From contig JAOUGG010000279.1 of assembly GCA_029857855.1 (NCBI GenBank), positions 1 through 5,111 on the forward strand: a DNA stretch of 5,111 nucleotides, read 5' to 3'. The notes under the pieces were generated by a model that saw only the letters and a list, made by a program, of their open reading frames with translations, searched no databases and was not told the origin of the DNA. This document shows, one piece after another, positions 1-5,111 of the stretch. Position 1 is the stretch's first letter. Every line of letters starts with the position of its first letter. This stretch comes from Acidimicrobiia bacterium (lineage in GTDB: Bacteria; Actinomycetota; Acidimicrobiia; Acidimicrobiales; SZUA-35). The position numbers were made by a program, and so were the translations under genes.

Positions 1-129
1 GGGGCACTGGCCGTCGGGTTCTTCACCGTCAAGGCCCGATGGGAGGAGGACCGCCTCCGCGAACGCTACCCCGAGTACGACGCCTACGTGGCCGTCACGG
101 GCCGGTTCCTGCCCCGCGTGCGGCGTTGA
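1..129 (+). CDS. C-terminal fragment of an isoprenylcysteine/phospholipid methyltransferase-like membrane protein (5' end outside window)
   Basis: The open frame enters from the left edge and ends at TGA 127-129, giving 42 residues. It starts with a short hydrophobic stretch (GALAVGFFTVK, the end of a membrane segment). A charged tail follows with the pattern EEDRLRERYPEYDAYVAVTG and then RFLPRVRR. This order (paired acidic residues, Leu, Arg-rich step, Tyr/Phe-x-x-Tyr, a basic/Thr step, then an 'aromatic-hydrophobic-Pro' end) resembles the C-terminus of the ICMT/PEMT-like family, integral membrane enzymes that use S-adenosylmethionine to methylate lipids or prenylated or small substrates. 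In bacteria their substrates are mostly unknown. The catalytic core lies mainly upstream and is not visible, so the assignment rests on the tail alone. The gene converges on the CoA-transferase, with nine bases between the stop codons. Confidence 0.6.
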   Translation, partial: GALAVGFFTVKARWEEDRLRERYPEYDAYVAVTGRFLPRVRR

Positions 130-138
130 GATCGGACC

Positions 139-1413
139 TCAGGGGCCGGCCACGATCCCCGACCGCCGCAGCTCATCGATCGCCCCGTCATCGAGCCCCA
201 ACTCGCTGAGCACGTCGCGACTGTGGGCACCGGGGCCAGGCACCGGACCGCTCGGAGCGACATCGACGCCGGCAATCTTGATCGGAACCGCAACGGTCTC
301 GATCGGAACACCGACGTCGCCATCCGTGTCATCGTCGGTGACGACCGGCATGTCGCCACTCATGTCGAGCCGGTGCGCCAGTGCTACGACGTAGCCGTTG
401 GCTCGAATCTGCTTGTCCTTCACCACCTCGTCGAGGGACTGCACCGGCGCCCAGACGATGTTCTCCTCGTCGAGCAGACGGCCCCACTCGGCCGCAGGCT
501 TGGCCAGCATTCGCTCGTCGACGATCGCCACCAGCTCGGCCATGTTCTGGAACCGGTCCCGAGGGGTGGCGAACCGATCCTCGTCGAGTACCCACTCGAT
601 GCCGAGTTGCCGACAGAACACCGGAAACGTCGCCGGAACCGGCATGTTGACCAGGATCCAGGTGTCGTCGCCGCATCGGTATGTGTTGACCGCCGCGTTC
701 AGCACCTCGTGGCGATTGCGGGCCGAGGGTCGCCGGCCGTCGATCAGCGCGGTGGAGACGTCACCGGCGATCGCCCAGAGCGAATTGGTCAGCAGGCTCG
801 TCTCCACCACCTGGAACTCGCCGGTTCGTTCGGCGAGGCGCAGTGCGGCCAGCACACCGCTGAGCAAGGCCAGGCCGCTCGAATGGTCACCGGCGGCCTG
901 CGGGAACCGTGACGGCTGCCCCGTGTCGGGATCACTGCTCATGTCGGCGAAGCCACCCCGGGCGAAGTAAGCGGTGACGTCGTAGCCCGGTCGGTCGGCC
1001 TCCTCCCCCTTCGTGCCGTAGCCGGTCAACGTTGCGTGAACCAGACTCGGGTTGACGGCCTTCAGGCTGTCCGGGTCGAGCCCGTAGCGCTGCTGGCGGG
1101 CGGGCAGCATGTTGCAGACGAACACCTGGGCCGTGGCGACGAGGCGGTGCATGATCGACTGCCCGGCATCGGTGGTCACGTCGAGGGCGAGCGACCGCTT
1201 GCCACGGTTGTCGACCGCGAACGCCGCATCGAACTCGACACGCCGGCCGTCGACCTTTGGTTGGCGCATCAGGCCCCGGTAGGTGTCGCCGGACGGCGGC
1301 TCGATCTTGACGACATCGGCTCCGAGGTCGGCCATGATGGCCCCGGCGCTGGGTGCGGCCACGAAGCTCGCCATCTCCACCACCCGGATGCCGTCGAGTG
1401 GTTTCACCGTCAT
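139..1413 (-). CDS. Class III CoA-transferase (CaiB/BaiF family)
   Basis: This 424-residue cytosolic protein should move coenzyme A from an acyl-CoA donor to a carboxylic acid acceptor through an aspartyl-CoA thioester. It opens with the family hallmark LDGIRVVEM (residues 6-14), then MADLGADVVKIEPPSGD (27-43), an NRGKRSLALD step (69-78), and YGLDPDSLKAVNPSLVHATLTGYG (110-133, listed here by landmarks Y110, N121 and G133). PGYD follows at 143-146 and AAGDHSSG at 173-180. By alignment from memory with formyl-CoA transferase and mycobacterial alpha-methylacyl-CoA racemase, D176 is the catalytic aspartate. The racemase branch carries GHDxNY where this protein has GYDVTAY, which favours a transferase over a racemase. 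The length is normal to slightly long. The ATG at 1413-1411 is supported by GGAGGA seven bases upstream. The substrate is unknown: the neighbours are not catabolic genes, and such paralogues are common in actinobacteria that degrade lipids, terpenoids or steroids. The family is near certain; the substrate is not assignable. Confidence 0.95.
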   Translation of the reverse strand: MTVKPLDGIRVVEMASFVAAPSAGAIMADLGADVVKIEPPSGDTYRGLMRQPKVDGRRVEFDAAFAVDNRGKRSLALDVTTDAGQSIMHRLVATAQVFVCNMLPARQQRYGLDPDSLKAVNPSLVHATLTGYGTKGEEADRPGYDVTAYFARGGFADMSSDPDTGQPSRFPQAAGDHSSGLALLSGVLAALRLAERTGEFQVVETSLLTNSLWAIAGDVSTALIDGRRPSARNRHEVLNAAVNTYRCGDDTWILVNMPVPATFPVFCRQLGIEWVLDEDRFATPRDRFQNMAELVAIVDERMLAKPAAEWGRLLDEENIVWAPVQSLDEVVKDKQIRANGYVVALAHRLDMSGDMPVVTDDDTDGDVGVPIETVAVPIKIAGVDVAPSGPVPGPGAHSRDVLSELGLDDGAIDELRRSGIVAGP

Positions 1414-1420
1414 ATCTGCT

Positions 1421-1426
1421 TCCTCC
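1421..1426 (-). promoter_or_regulatory. Ribosome binding site of the CoA-transferase
   Basis: Read on the minus strand this is GGAGGA, a strong match to the anti-Shine-Dalgarno complement. It sits seven bases before the ATG at 1413-1411, and it fixes that start codon. Confidence 0.8.
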
Positions 1427-1443
1427 GTGCGTTCACGGCCACG

Positions 1444-1452
1444 ATTATCTCA
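1444..1452 (-). promoter_or_regulatory. Candidate extended -10 promoter element of the CoA-transferase
   Basis: The minus strand reads TGA followed by GATAAT, that is, TGn directly before a hexamer matching TATAAT at five of six positions. Transcription would begin near position 1437 and give a leader of roughly 24 bases containing the Shine-Dalgarno site. I see no good -35 hexamer at 16-19 bases further upstream, which is acceptable for an extended -10 promoter. It is one of the few AT-rich spots in the region. This is an inference from pattern and position only. Confidence 0.45.
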
Positions 1453-1465
1453 CCCGCATCGGGTG
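1451..1465. promoter_or_regulatory. 15-bp hyphenated palindrome, candidate operator in the divergent intergenic region
   Basis: CACCCG at 1451-1456 and CGGGTG at 1460-1465 are perfect inverted arms around a 3-base centre (CAT). The repeat overlaps the TG of the candidate extended -10 of the CoA-transferase and lies about 37 bases upstream of the candidate -10 of the ABC operon. A dimeric repressor bound here would block the leftward promoter and could affect the rightward one. A hairpin role is less likely, since the arms are short and no T-run follows. No regulator gene is encoded in the window. In GC-rich DNA six-base inverted arms can arise by chance. Confidence 0.3.
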
Positions 1466-1501
1466 GGGGCATTTTCGGAACCGACGATTCCCGGGACCGG
1501 C

Positions 1502-1507
1502 TACGGT
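1502..1507 (+). promoter_or_regulatory. Candidate -10 box for leaderless transcription of the ABC operon
   Basis: TACGGT fits the TAnnnT core of actinobacterial -10 boxes. Seven bases separate it from the GTG at 1515-1517, the spacing expected if transcription starts at the G of that GTG and the mRNA is leaderless. No convincing -35 hexamer is visible at 17-19 bases upstream (the sequence there is around GGAACCGA, 1477-1484). It is only a candidate, but it explains the absence of a Shine-Dalgarno site before this gene. Confidence 0.3.
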
Positions 1508-1514
1508 GACACTC

Positions 1515-2480
1515 GTGACAGCTCGGACGGGCGATCCCGTGGTCAAAGCCCACAACCTGGTCAAGCTGTACGGCGAGCACCGGGCCGTCGACGGCATCGA
1601 CTTCGACATCCAGCCCGGTGAGACCTTCGCCATGCTCGGGCCCAACGGAGCCGGGAAGTCGTCGACCATGAAGATGATCTCCACCGTCAGCCCGGTGACC
1701 TCGGGTGAACTCCGGGTGCTGGGCCTCGATCCGGCCGCCGACGGGCGCCGCATCCGGGCCCGGCTCGGCGTGGTGCCCCAGGAGGACATCCTCGACATGG
1801 CCTTGACGGTGCGGGAGAACATCACCGTCTACGCTCGGTACTTCGGATTGTCACGCACCGAGGCTCGGCACCGGGCCGACGAACTGCTTCAGTTCGTTCA
1901 GCTGGCCGATCGGGCCGACGACCAGGTTCGCCCACTTTCGGGAGGCATGAAGCGTCGCCTGTCGATCGCCCGGTCGATGGTCAACAACCCCGAGTTGATC
2001 CTGCTCGACGAGCCGACCACCGGCCTCGACCCGCAGGCCCGTCACCTTCTGTGGGAGCGTCTTTACCAGCTGAAGCGCCAGGGCGTGACCCTCCTGTTGA
2101 CCACCCATTACATGGACGAGGCCGAGCAGCTCGCCGATCGCCTCGTGATCATGGACCGCGGGCGGATCGTGACCGAGGGAACACCGCGGTCGCTGATCGA
2201 GACCAAATGCAGCCGCGACGTCGTCGAATTGCGATTCGGCGAGCCGGCGCTGGGCACGGACGATCCGGATGACGGCGCGGCCCGTGCCGAGACGGCGGCC
2301 GCTCATCTGCGCCTGCGCAGCGAACGACTTCCCGACCGGGTCCTCGTCTATGCCGACGACGGCGACCGGGCGCTGGCCGGGCTCGCCGAGCACGACGTGT
2401 CGGCGGCGAGCACCCTGATCCGGCGGGCGACGCTGGAGGACGTGTTTCTCACCCTGACGGGGAGGACTCTTGTCGAGTAG
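1515..2480 (+). CDS. ABC exporter ATP-binding protein (NodI/DrrA type)
   Basis: This 321-residue cytoplasmic ATPase should power the two membrane permeases that follow it. With the GTG at 1515 as start, the nucleotide-binding motifs come in order: Walker A GPNGAGKS (42-49), Q-loop Q89 in VVPQED, signature LSGGMKRRL (141-149), Walker B LILLDE with catalytic E166 (161-166), D-loop GLD (170-172) and switch H198 in TTHYMDEAEQLADR. The segment around RHLLWERLYQLKRQG (176-190) and the tail TLEDVFLTLTGR (306-317) are typical of NodI and daunorubicin/drug-type export ATPases. The length of about 320 also fits, with a variable domain from about 235 to 300. All catalytic residues are present. The start is uncertain: GTG 1506, 1515 and 1539 are in frame and none has a good Shine-Dalgarno site. 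I chose 1515 because a -10-like box lies seven bases upstream. GTG 1539 would give the shorter N-terminus MVKAHNLVKLYG, also usual for the family. The gene overlaps the next by 11 bases. Confidence 0.93.
   Translation: MTARTGDPVVKAHNLVKLYGEHRAVDGIDFDIQPGETFAMLGPNGAGKSSTMKMISTVSPVTSGELRVLGLDPAADGRRIRARLGVVPQEDILDMALTVRENITVYARYFGLSRTEARHRADELLQFVQLADRADDQVRPLSGGMKRRLSIARSMVNNPELILLDEPTTGLDPQARHLLWERLYQLKRQGVTLLLTTHYMDEAEQLADRLVIMDRGRIVTEGTPRSLIETKCSRDVVELRFGEPALGTDDPDDGAARAETAAAHLRLRSERLPDRVLVYADDGDRALAGLAEHDVSAASTLIRRATLEDVFLTLTGRTLVE
2459..2466 (+). promoter_or_regulatory. Ribosome binding site that supports the TTG start of the first permease
   Basis: GGGGAGGA lies inside the end of the ATPase gene. 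Its GGAGG core ends four bases before TTG 2470-2472, a tight but workable spacing. It supports the unusual TTG start, since no ATG or GTG is present in frame nearby. Placing it within the upstream gene implies translational coupling. Confidence 0.65.
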
Positions 2481-3279
2481 CCTCACCGCTTCTTCGATCA
2501 CAGCCGGCGGACTGGCACGGATCCTGGAGCACCTCTACGTGCGAACCCCGGCGAAGTACCGGTCGGTGCTGGTGTCCGGGGTCGTCAGTCCCGCGTTCTT
2601 TCTAGGCCTGCTCGGACTGGGTCTCGGATCGCTCGTCGATGAACGGCAGAACGGTGCCACAACCCTGGGGACCGACGGCTACCTCGAATTCATCGGTCCC
2701 GGACTGCTCGCCATCTCGGCGGTTCTGTGGGCGTTCGGGCAAAGTCTTTGGCCCACCGCAGGCGAGATCAACTGGGACCGCACCTACGTGCTGACCGCTG
2801 CCACACCGGTCAGCACGGCCGAGATCGCGGTCGCCCACGTTGCCTGGATCGCCATCCGCTTCACCGCCGCAGCGGTGCTGTTCACCATGGTGCTGGCCGT
2901 GGCCGGGGCGGTGGCCAGCTGGTGGGCGGTCTTCGCTCCCCTCGCCGCCGGCGCCACGGCGCTGGTACTGGCGTCGATCATCTGCGGCTTCACGGTGAGG
3001 CAGGAGAACGAGGACACCTTCCCGATGCTCCTCCGGCTTGGAGCGATACCCATGTTCCTGTTCTCGGGCGCCTTCTTTCCGCTGTCGGGAGTCCCGGCCG
3101 CGGTCGGCTGGCTGGCTCGCGTCACACCGGGCTGGCACGGTGTCGAGCTGTGCCGTGAACTCGCCCAAGGGTCGGTCGATTCACATTCGTTCGTTCATGT
3201 GGTCTACTTCGTCGTCGTGGGCGCGCTGGGCATGGTGTACGCCGTGACCGGCTTCCAGCAGGCCCTGTCGGAGGCATAG
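2470..3279 (+). CDS. ABC-2 type exporter permease, first subunit (NodJ/DrrB-like)
   Basis: This 269-residue integral membrane protein has about six hydrophobic segments, near residues 33-55, 72-92, 117-147 (long, with a break), 152-175, 187-207 and 241-263, and a cytoplasmic-looking N-terminus. That is the ABC-2 layout of six helices in about 260 residues. Family marks are FIGPGLLA (75-82), the MFLFSGAFFPLSGVP segment (195-209) and TPGWHGVELCR (219-229); the last corresponds to the 'P-x-x-H-x-V-E-L' motif before the final helix in NodJ-type permeases. It has no ATPase domain and depends on the protein encoded immediately upstream. The start is TTG at 2470, overlapping the ATPase stop by 11 bases and preceded by GGGGAGGA. 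The exported substrate is unknown; relatives move lipo-oligosaccharides, antibiotics or polysaccharide precursors. The fold is a confident call, but substrate guesses are not supported. Confidence 0.88.
   Translation: MSSSLTASSITAGGLARILEHLYVRTPAKYRSVLVSGVVSPAFFLGLLGLGLGSLVDERQNGATTLGTDGYLEFIGPGLLAISAVLWAFGQSLWPTAGEINWDRTYVLTAATPVSTAEIAVAHVAWIAIRFTAAAVLFTMVLAVAGAVASWWAVFAPLAAGATALVLASIICGFTVRQENEDTFPMLLRLGAIPMFLFSGAFFPLSGVPAAVGWLARVTPGWHGVELCRELAQGSVDSHSFVHVVYFVVVGALGMVYAVTGFQQALSEA
3270..3274 (+). promoter_or_regulatory. Ribosome binding site of the second permease
   Basis: GGAGG lies within the last codons of the first permease gene, ten bases before GTG 3285-3287. The spacing is on the long side, but this is the only purine-rich match nearby and it favours this start over the internal ATG at 3360. 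Confidence 0.5.
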
Positions 3280-3284
3280 AGATC

Positions 3285-4109
3285 GTGCTTCCGTCGACCG
3301 CCTCCCGCCCCGCCACCGCCCACACCGGCCAGACGAAGGTTCCCGGCCTGTTCGTGGGGATGCTCCGCGTTTTCGAACACAACCTGATTTCGTATCGCCG
3401 GATGTGGTTGACGCTGGCCAGCGGCGTCTTCGAGCCGCTGATGTACCTGCTGGGTATGGGCTACGGCATGGGGTCGATCATCGGCGATCTGTCGTTCCGG
3501 GGCGACGTCGTCACCTATGCCGCGTTCATCGGTCCGGGACTGATGGCGTCGTCCGCCATGAACGGGACGCTGTTCGACACGACCTACAACTTCTTCTTCA
3601 AGTTGCGGGAGTCACGGCAATACGACGGGATGCTCGTGACCCCGCTCACGATCGGCGGACTCGTCGGGGGTGAGCTGTCGTGGGCCGTGGCCCGCGGCGC
3701 CATCTACTCGGCGTTCTTCGTGTTGACGCTGATCGGATTGGACCTGGCCGAGCCGCTCCATGCGTTGTCGGCCTGGCCCGCGACGCTGCTCACCGGTTGG
3801 GCGTTCGGAGCGGTCGGGGCCACGCTGACCAGCTACGCCAGGGCATGGACCGACTTCGACATCATGGAGCTCATCGTCCAGCCGATGTTCCTGGCCTCCA
3901 CGGCCTTCTTCCCGCTCACGGTGTTCCCGGAGTGGGCCCAGTCGATCGTGTGGGCCACTCCCCTGTTCCACGCCGTCGATCTGACCCGGGCCCTTGCGCT
4001 CGGCACGGCCGGCTGGAGCGATCTGGTCCACGTCGCCTATCTCGTCGTCATGGGCCTGGTTTTCGGCGTTCTGGCCCGGCGACGACTGAGCCGGCTCCTC
4101 CTGGAGTGA
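3285..4109 (+). CDS. ABC-2 type exporter permease, second subunit (NodJ/DrrB-like)
   Basis: This 274-residue membrane protein is probably the partner of the preceding permease. Hydrophobic segments lie near residues 41-62, 76-95, 125-150, 158-182, 195-215 and 246-265, again six. It repeats the landmarks of its neighbour: FIGPGLMA (81-88), the MFLASTAFFPLTVFPEW segment (201-217) and TPLFHAVDLTR (225-235). RESRQYDGMLVTPLT (108-122) matches the cytoplasmic coupling loop of NodJ-type permeases, where the ATPase contacts the membrane domain ('K..T.dAml.tP'). The start is GTG 3285, five bases after the previous stop. ATG 3360 (MLRVFEHNLISYRR) is a reasonable alternative that would drop a 25-residue Ala/Thr/Pro-rich leader lacking family conservation. 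Each protein has a complete six-helix set, so the transporter would be an ATPase dimer on a permease heterodimer. The substrate is unknown. Confidence 0.9.
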   Translation: MLPSTASRPATAHTGQTKVPGLFVGMLRVFEHNLISYRRMWLTLASGVFEPLMYLLGMGYGMGSIIGDLSFRGDVVTYAAFIGPGLMASSAMNGTLFDTTYNFFFKLRESRQYDGMLVTPLTIGGLVGGELSWAVARGAIYSAFFVLTLIGLDLAEPLHALSAWPATLLTGWAFGAVGATLTSYARAWTDFDIMELIVQPMFLASTAFFPLTVFPEWAQSIVWATPLFHAVDLTRALALGTAGWSDLVHVAYLVVMGLVFGVLARRRLSRLLLE

Positions 4110-4173
4110 CGGAACGGAACCGAGCTGACGTCCGAAGTTGCGGCCTGCGCCGCCGACGGCCATCCTGACCGAC

Positions 4174-4824
4174 GTGGATGTCTCCCAAGCGGTCGATCAA
4201 CGTATCTCCTGTCGAGCCTTTCTCGACACGCCCGTGCCAGACGAAATGCTGGCGGAGCTGTTGAGGAAAGCGGCCCGGTCCCCGTCCGGCGGCAACGTGC
4301 AACCGTGGAAGATCTACGTGGTCAACGGCGAATCCATGGATCGTTTCCAGGCGTTCATCGCCGAGCGTGACATCGAGGAACCGGGCTATGACATCTACCC
4401 GCCCGGCTTGTGGGAGCCGCACCGCACGACACGGTTCGAATTGGGTGAGCAGATGTACGCCCTGCTCGGCATCGAGCGCGACGACCGGGCCGGTCGGATC
4501 GAACGCATGATGGACAACTACGGGTTCTTCGGCGCCCCGGCCGCCATCTTCTGTTTTCTCGACCGCCGGATGCTGCCGCCGCAATGGTCGGACTGCGGGA
4601 TGTTCCTCCAGACACTGATGCTGCTGTGCGAGGAGGCCGGACTGGCCACCTGCCCTCAGGAGATCTGGACCAACCGGTCACAGGCGGTGACCGACTTCGT
4701 CGGCGCTCCCGAGGAGCTGATGCTGTTCTGCGGCATGGCCATCGGCCACAAGGACGAGGACCATCCGGTCAACACCCTGCGTTCCGAACGGCTGCCGCTG
4801 GAGTCGTTCGCGCACTGGATCTGA
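4174..4824 (+). CDS. FMN-dependent nitroreductase family oxidoreductase (PnbA/NfnB-like)
   Basis: This 216-residue soluble flavoprotein is expected to reduce nitroaromatics, quinones or related acceptors with NAD(P)H. The FMN-binding pattern is present: R10-x-S12-x-R14 in RISCRAF, ARSPSGGNVQPWKIYVV (34-50; canonical PSxxNxQPW), an EAGLATCPQ segment (155-163) and GMAIGHKDEDHPVN (187-200), with a closing Arg/Leu tail. The middle stretch YPPGLWEPHRTTRFELGEQM (75-94) and YALLGIERDD (95-104) recalls nitrobenzoate reductase PnbA and mycobacterial NfnB, so I place it in that branch from memory of the family. The length is typical. I chose GTG 4174 because MDVSQAVDQRISCRAF matches the usual family N-terminus exactly. 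TTG 4138 would add 12 unconserved residues. Neither start has a clear Shine-Dalgarno site. It lies 64 bases after the transporter with no TAnnnT box in the gap, so read-through from the operon is likely. The physiological substrate is unknown. Confidence 0.9.
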   Translation: MDVSQAVDQRISCRAFLDTPVPDEMLAELLRKAARSPSGGNVQPWKIYVVNGESMDRFQAFIAERDIEEPGYDIYPPGLWEPHRTTRFELGEQMYALLGIERDDRAGRIERMMDNYGFFGAPAAIFCFLDRRMLPPQWSDCGMFLQTLMLLCEEAGLATCPQEIWTNRSQAVTDFVGAPEELMLFCGMAIGHKDEDHPVNTLRSERLPLESFAHWI

Positions 4825-4829
4825 CGTCG

Positions 4830-5111
4830 GTGGACCGACCGACCGTCGAGGTCTACGAGCAGGGGGCGGAGACGTGGACCGCGCAACGGGTGCCCCGTCA
4901 CCTGGCGGCGATGGCTTGGCTCGACGTCGAACGGATCGGCCGGCTCCCGGTTGCGGATCTTGGTTGCGGTCCGGGGTGGCACCTCGAACCGCTGCGAGCA
5001 CCGGCCATCGGTTTGGATGCGGCGGCGGCCATGTTGCGGGTGGCTCGTGGTCGGGTCGACGCTCCGCTCGTCCAGGCGTCGGTCGGTGCGCTGCCCTTCG
5101 GGGCGGCAACG
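4830..5111 (+). CDS. SAM-dependent methyltransferase, class I fold (3' end outside window)
   Basis: An open frame runs from GTG 4830 to the right edge, 94 codons without a stop. It begins VEVYEQGAETWTAQR (6-20), the 'Y-x-x-x-A-x-x-W' opening common in small-molecule methyltransferases. Then come the glycine-rich SAM-binding motif VADLGCGPGWHL (41-52), the acidic ribose-binding position D63 in IGLDAAAAMLRVAR, and ASVGALPFG (83-91), where the 'L-P-F' step precedes the catalytic-face strand. It should methylate a small molecule, but the substrate-specific C-terminal half is missing. The start lies five bases after the nitroreductase stop with no evident Shine-Dalgarno site, which suggests translational coupling. 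It shares its strand and tight spacing with the upstream genes and may be the last visible member of the operon. The family is confident; the substrate cannot be read. Confidence 0.87.
   Translation, partial: MDRPTVEVYEQGAETWTAQRVPRHLAAMAWLDVERIGRLPVADLGCGPGWHLEPLRAPAIGLDAAAAMLRVARGRVDAPLVQASVGALPFGAAT

Noticed and set aside
144..151. GGCCGGCC palindrome at the 3' end of the CoA-transferase
   Set aside because: A simple GC-rich self-complementary octamer within coding sequence, with no T-run or spacing that would suggest a terminator or a regulatory site.
223..912. 229-codon open frame on the plus strand opposite the CoA-transferase
   Set aside because: Its product is rich in Arg, His, Val and Asp without any recognisable motif. 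It is the usual by-product of GC-biased third positions on the opposite strand of a well-supported gene.
1477..1500. GGAACC upstream of the ABC operon as an ECF-type -35
   Set aside because: No GTT, GTC or CGTC -10 partner occurs 16-18 bases downstream.
1353..1514. Longer version of the ATPase starting at ATG 1353
   Set aside because: It would overlap the 5' end of the CoA-transferase and its promoter region, and the extra residues are Pro/Ser-rich with no family match.
2602..3168. 188-codon minus-strand open frame opposite the first permease, and similar antisense frames at 3612-4163 and 4048-4584
   Set aside because: Low-complexity Arg/Gly/Glu-rich products, no family pattern, and each lies fully across coding sequence with clear protein motifs.
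4111..4139. GGAACGGAACC followed by GTT, resembling a stress sigma factor (SigR/SigH or ECF) promoter before the nitroreductase
   Set aside because: The spacings from the two GGAAC copies to GTT are 21 and 16 bases, neither being the approximately 18-base spacing expected for SigR/SigH. Such short GC-rich matches are frequent by chance.
4833..4844. Three tandem GACC units at the start of the methyltransferase gene, possible slippage or phase-variation tract
   Set aside because: Only three copies of a four-base unit in GC-rich DNA, too short to be a likely slippage site; the frame is intact.

Overview
This window looks like an ordinary chromosomal stretch from a high-GC bacterium, most likely an actinomycete-type organism. 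The evidence is compositional: codon third positions are overwhelmingly G or C, several genes appear to start with GTG or TTG, and one gene looks leaderless. The gene content (a CaiB/BaiF CoA-transferase and a NodI/DrrA-type exporter) fits Actinomycetota, possibly Acidimicrobiia-like, but nothing in the sequence fixes the genus.

Layout from left to right. Positions 1-129 hold the last 42 codons of a plus-strand gene that resembles the C-terminus of isoprenylcysteine/phospholipid methyltransferase-type membrane enzymes. Nine bases further on, converging on it, is the 3' end of a minus-strand class III CoA-transferase (139-1413). A divergent intergenic region of about 100 bp (1414-1514) separates it from a plus-strand run of five closely packed genes. 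These are an ABC ATPase (1515-2480), two ABC-2 type membrane permeases (2470-3279 and 3285-4109), a nitroreductase (4174-4824) and the 5' part of a SAM-dependent methyltransferase (4830 to the window edge).

The ATPase and two permeases form a complete export ABC transporter of the NodIJ/DrrAB type. They are tightly coupled: an 11-base overlap, then a 5-base gap. The two permeases share motifs and probably form a heterodimeric channel. The nitroreductase and methyltransferase follow on the same strand with small gaps (64 and 5 bases) and no visible promoter between them, so the five genes may be one transcription unit. The export substrate cannot be read from the sequence.

The divergent intergenic region holds the main regulatory signals: an extended -10 and a Shine-Dalgarno site for the CoA-transferase, a 15-bp hyphenated palindrome that overlaps that -10, and a -10-like hexamer placed for leaderless transcription of the ABC operon. 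I found no RNA genes, CRISPR, insertion sequences, attachment sites or clear hairpin terminators. I did not find an evident undescribed system; the findings are modest regulatory and operon-organisation hypotheses.
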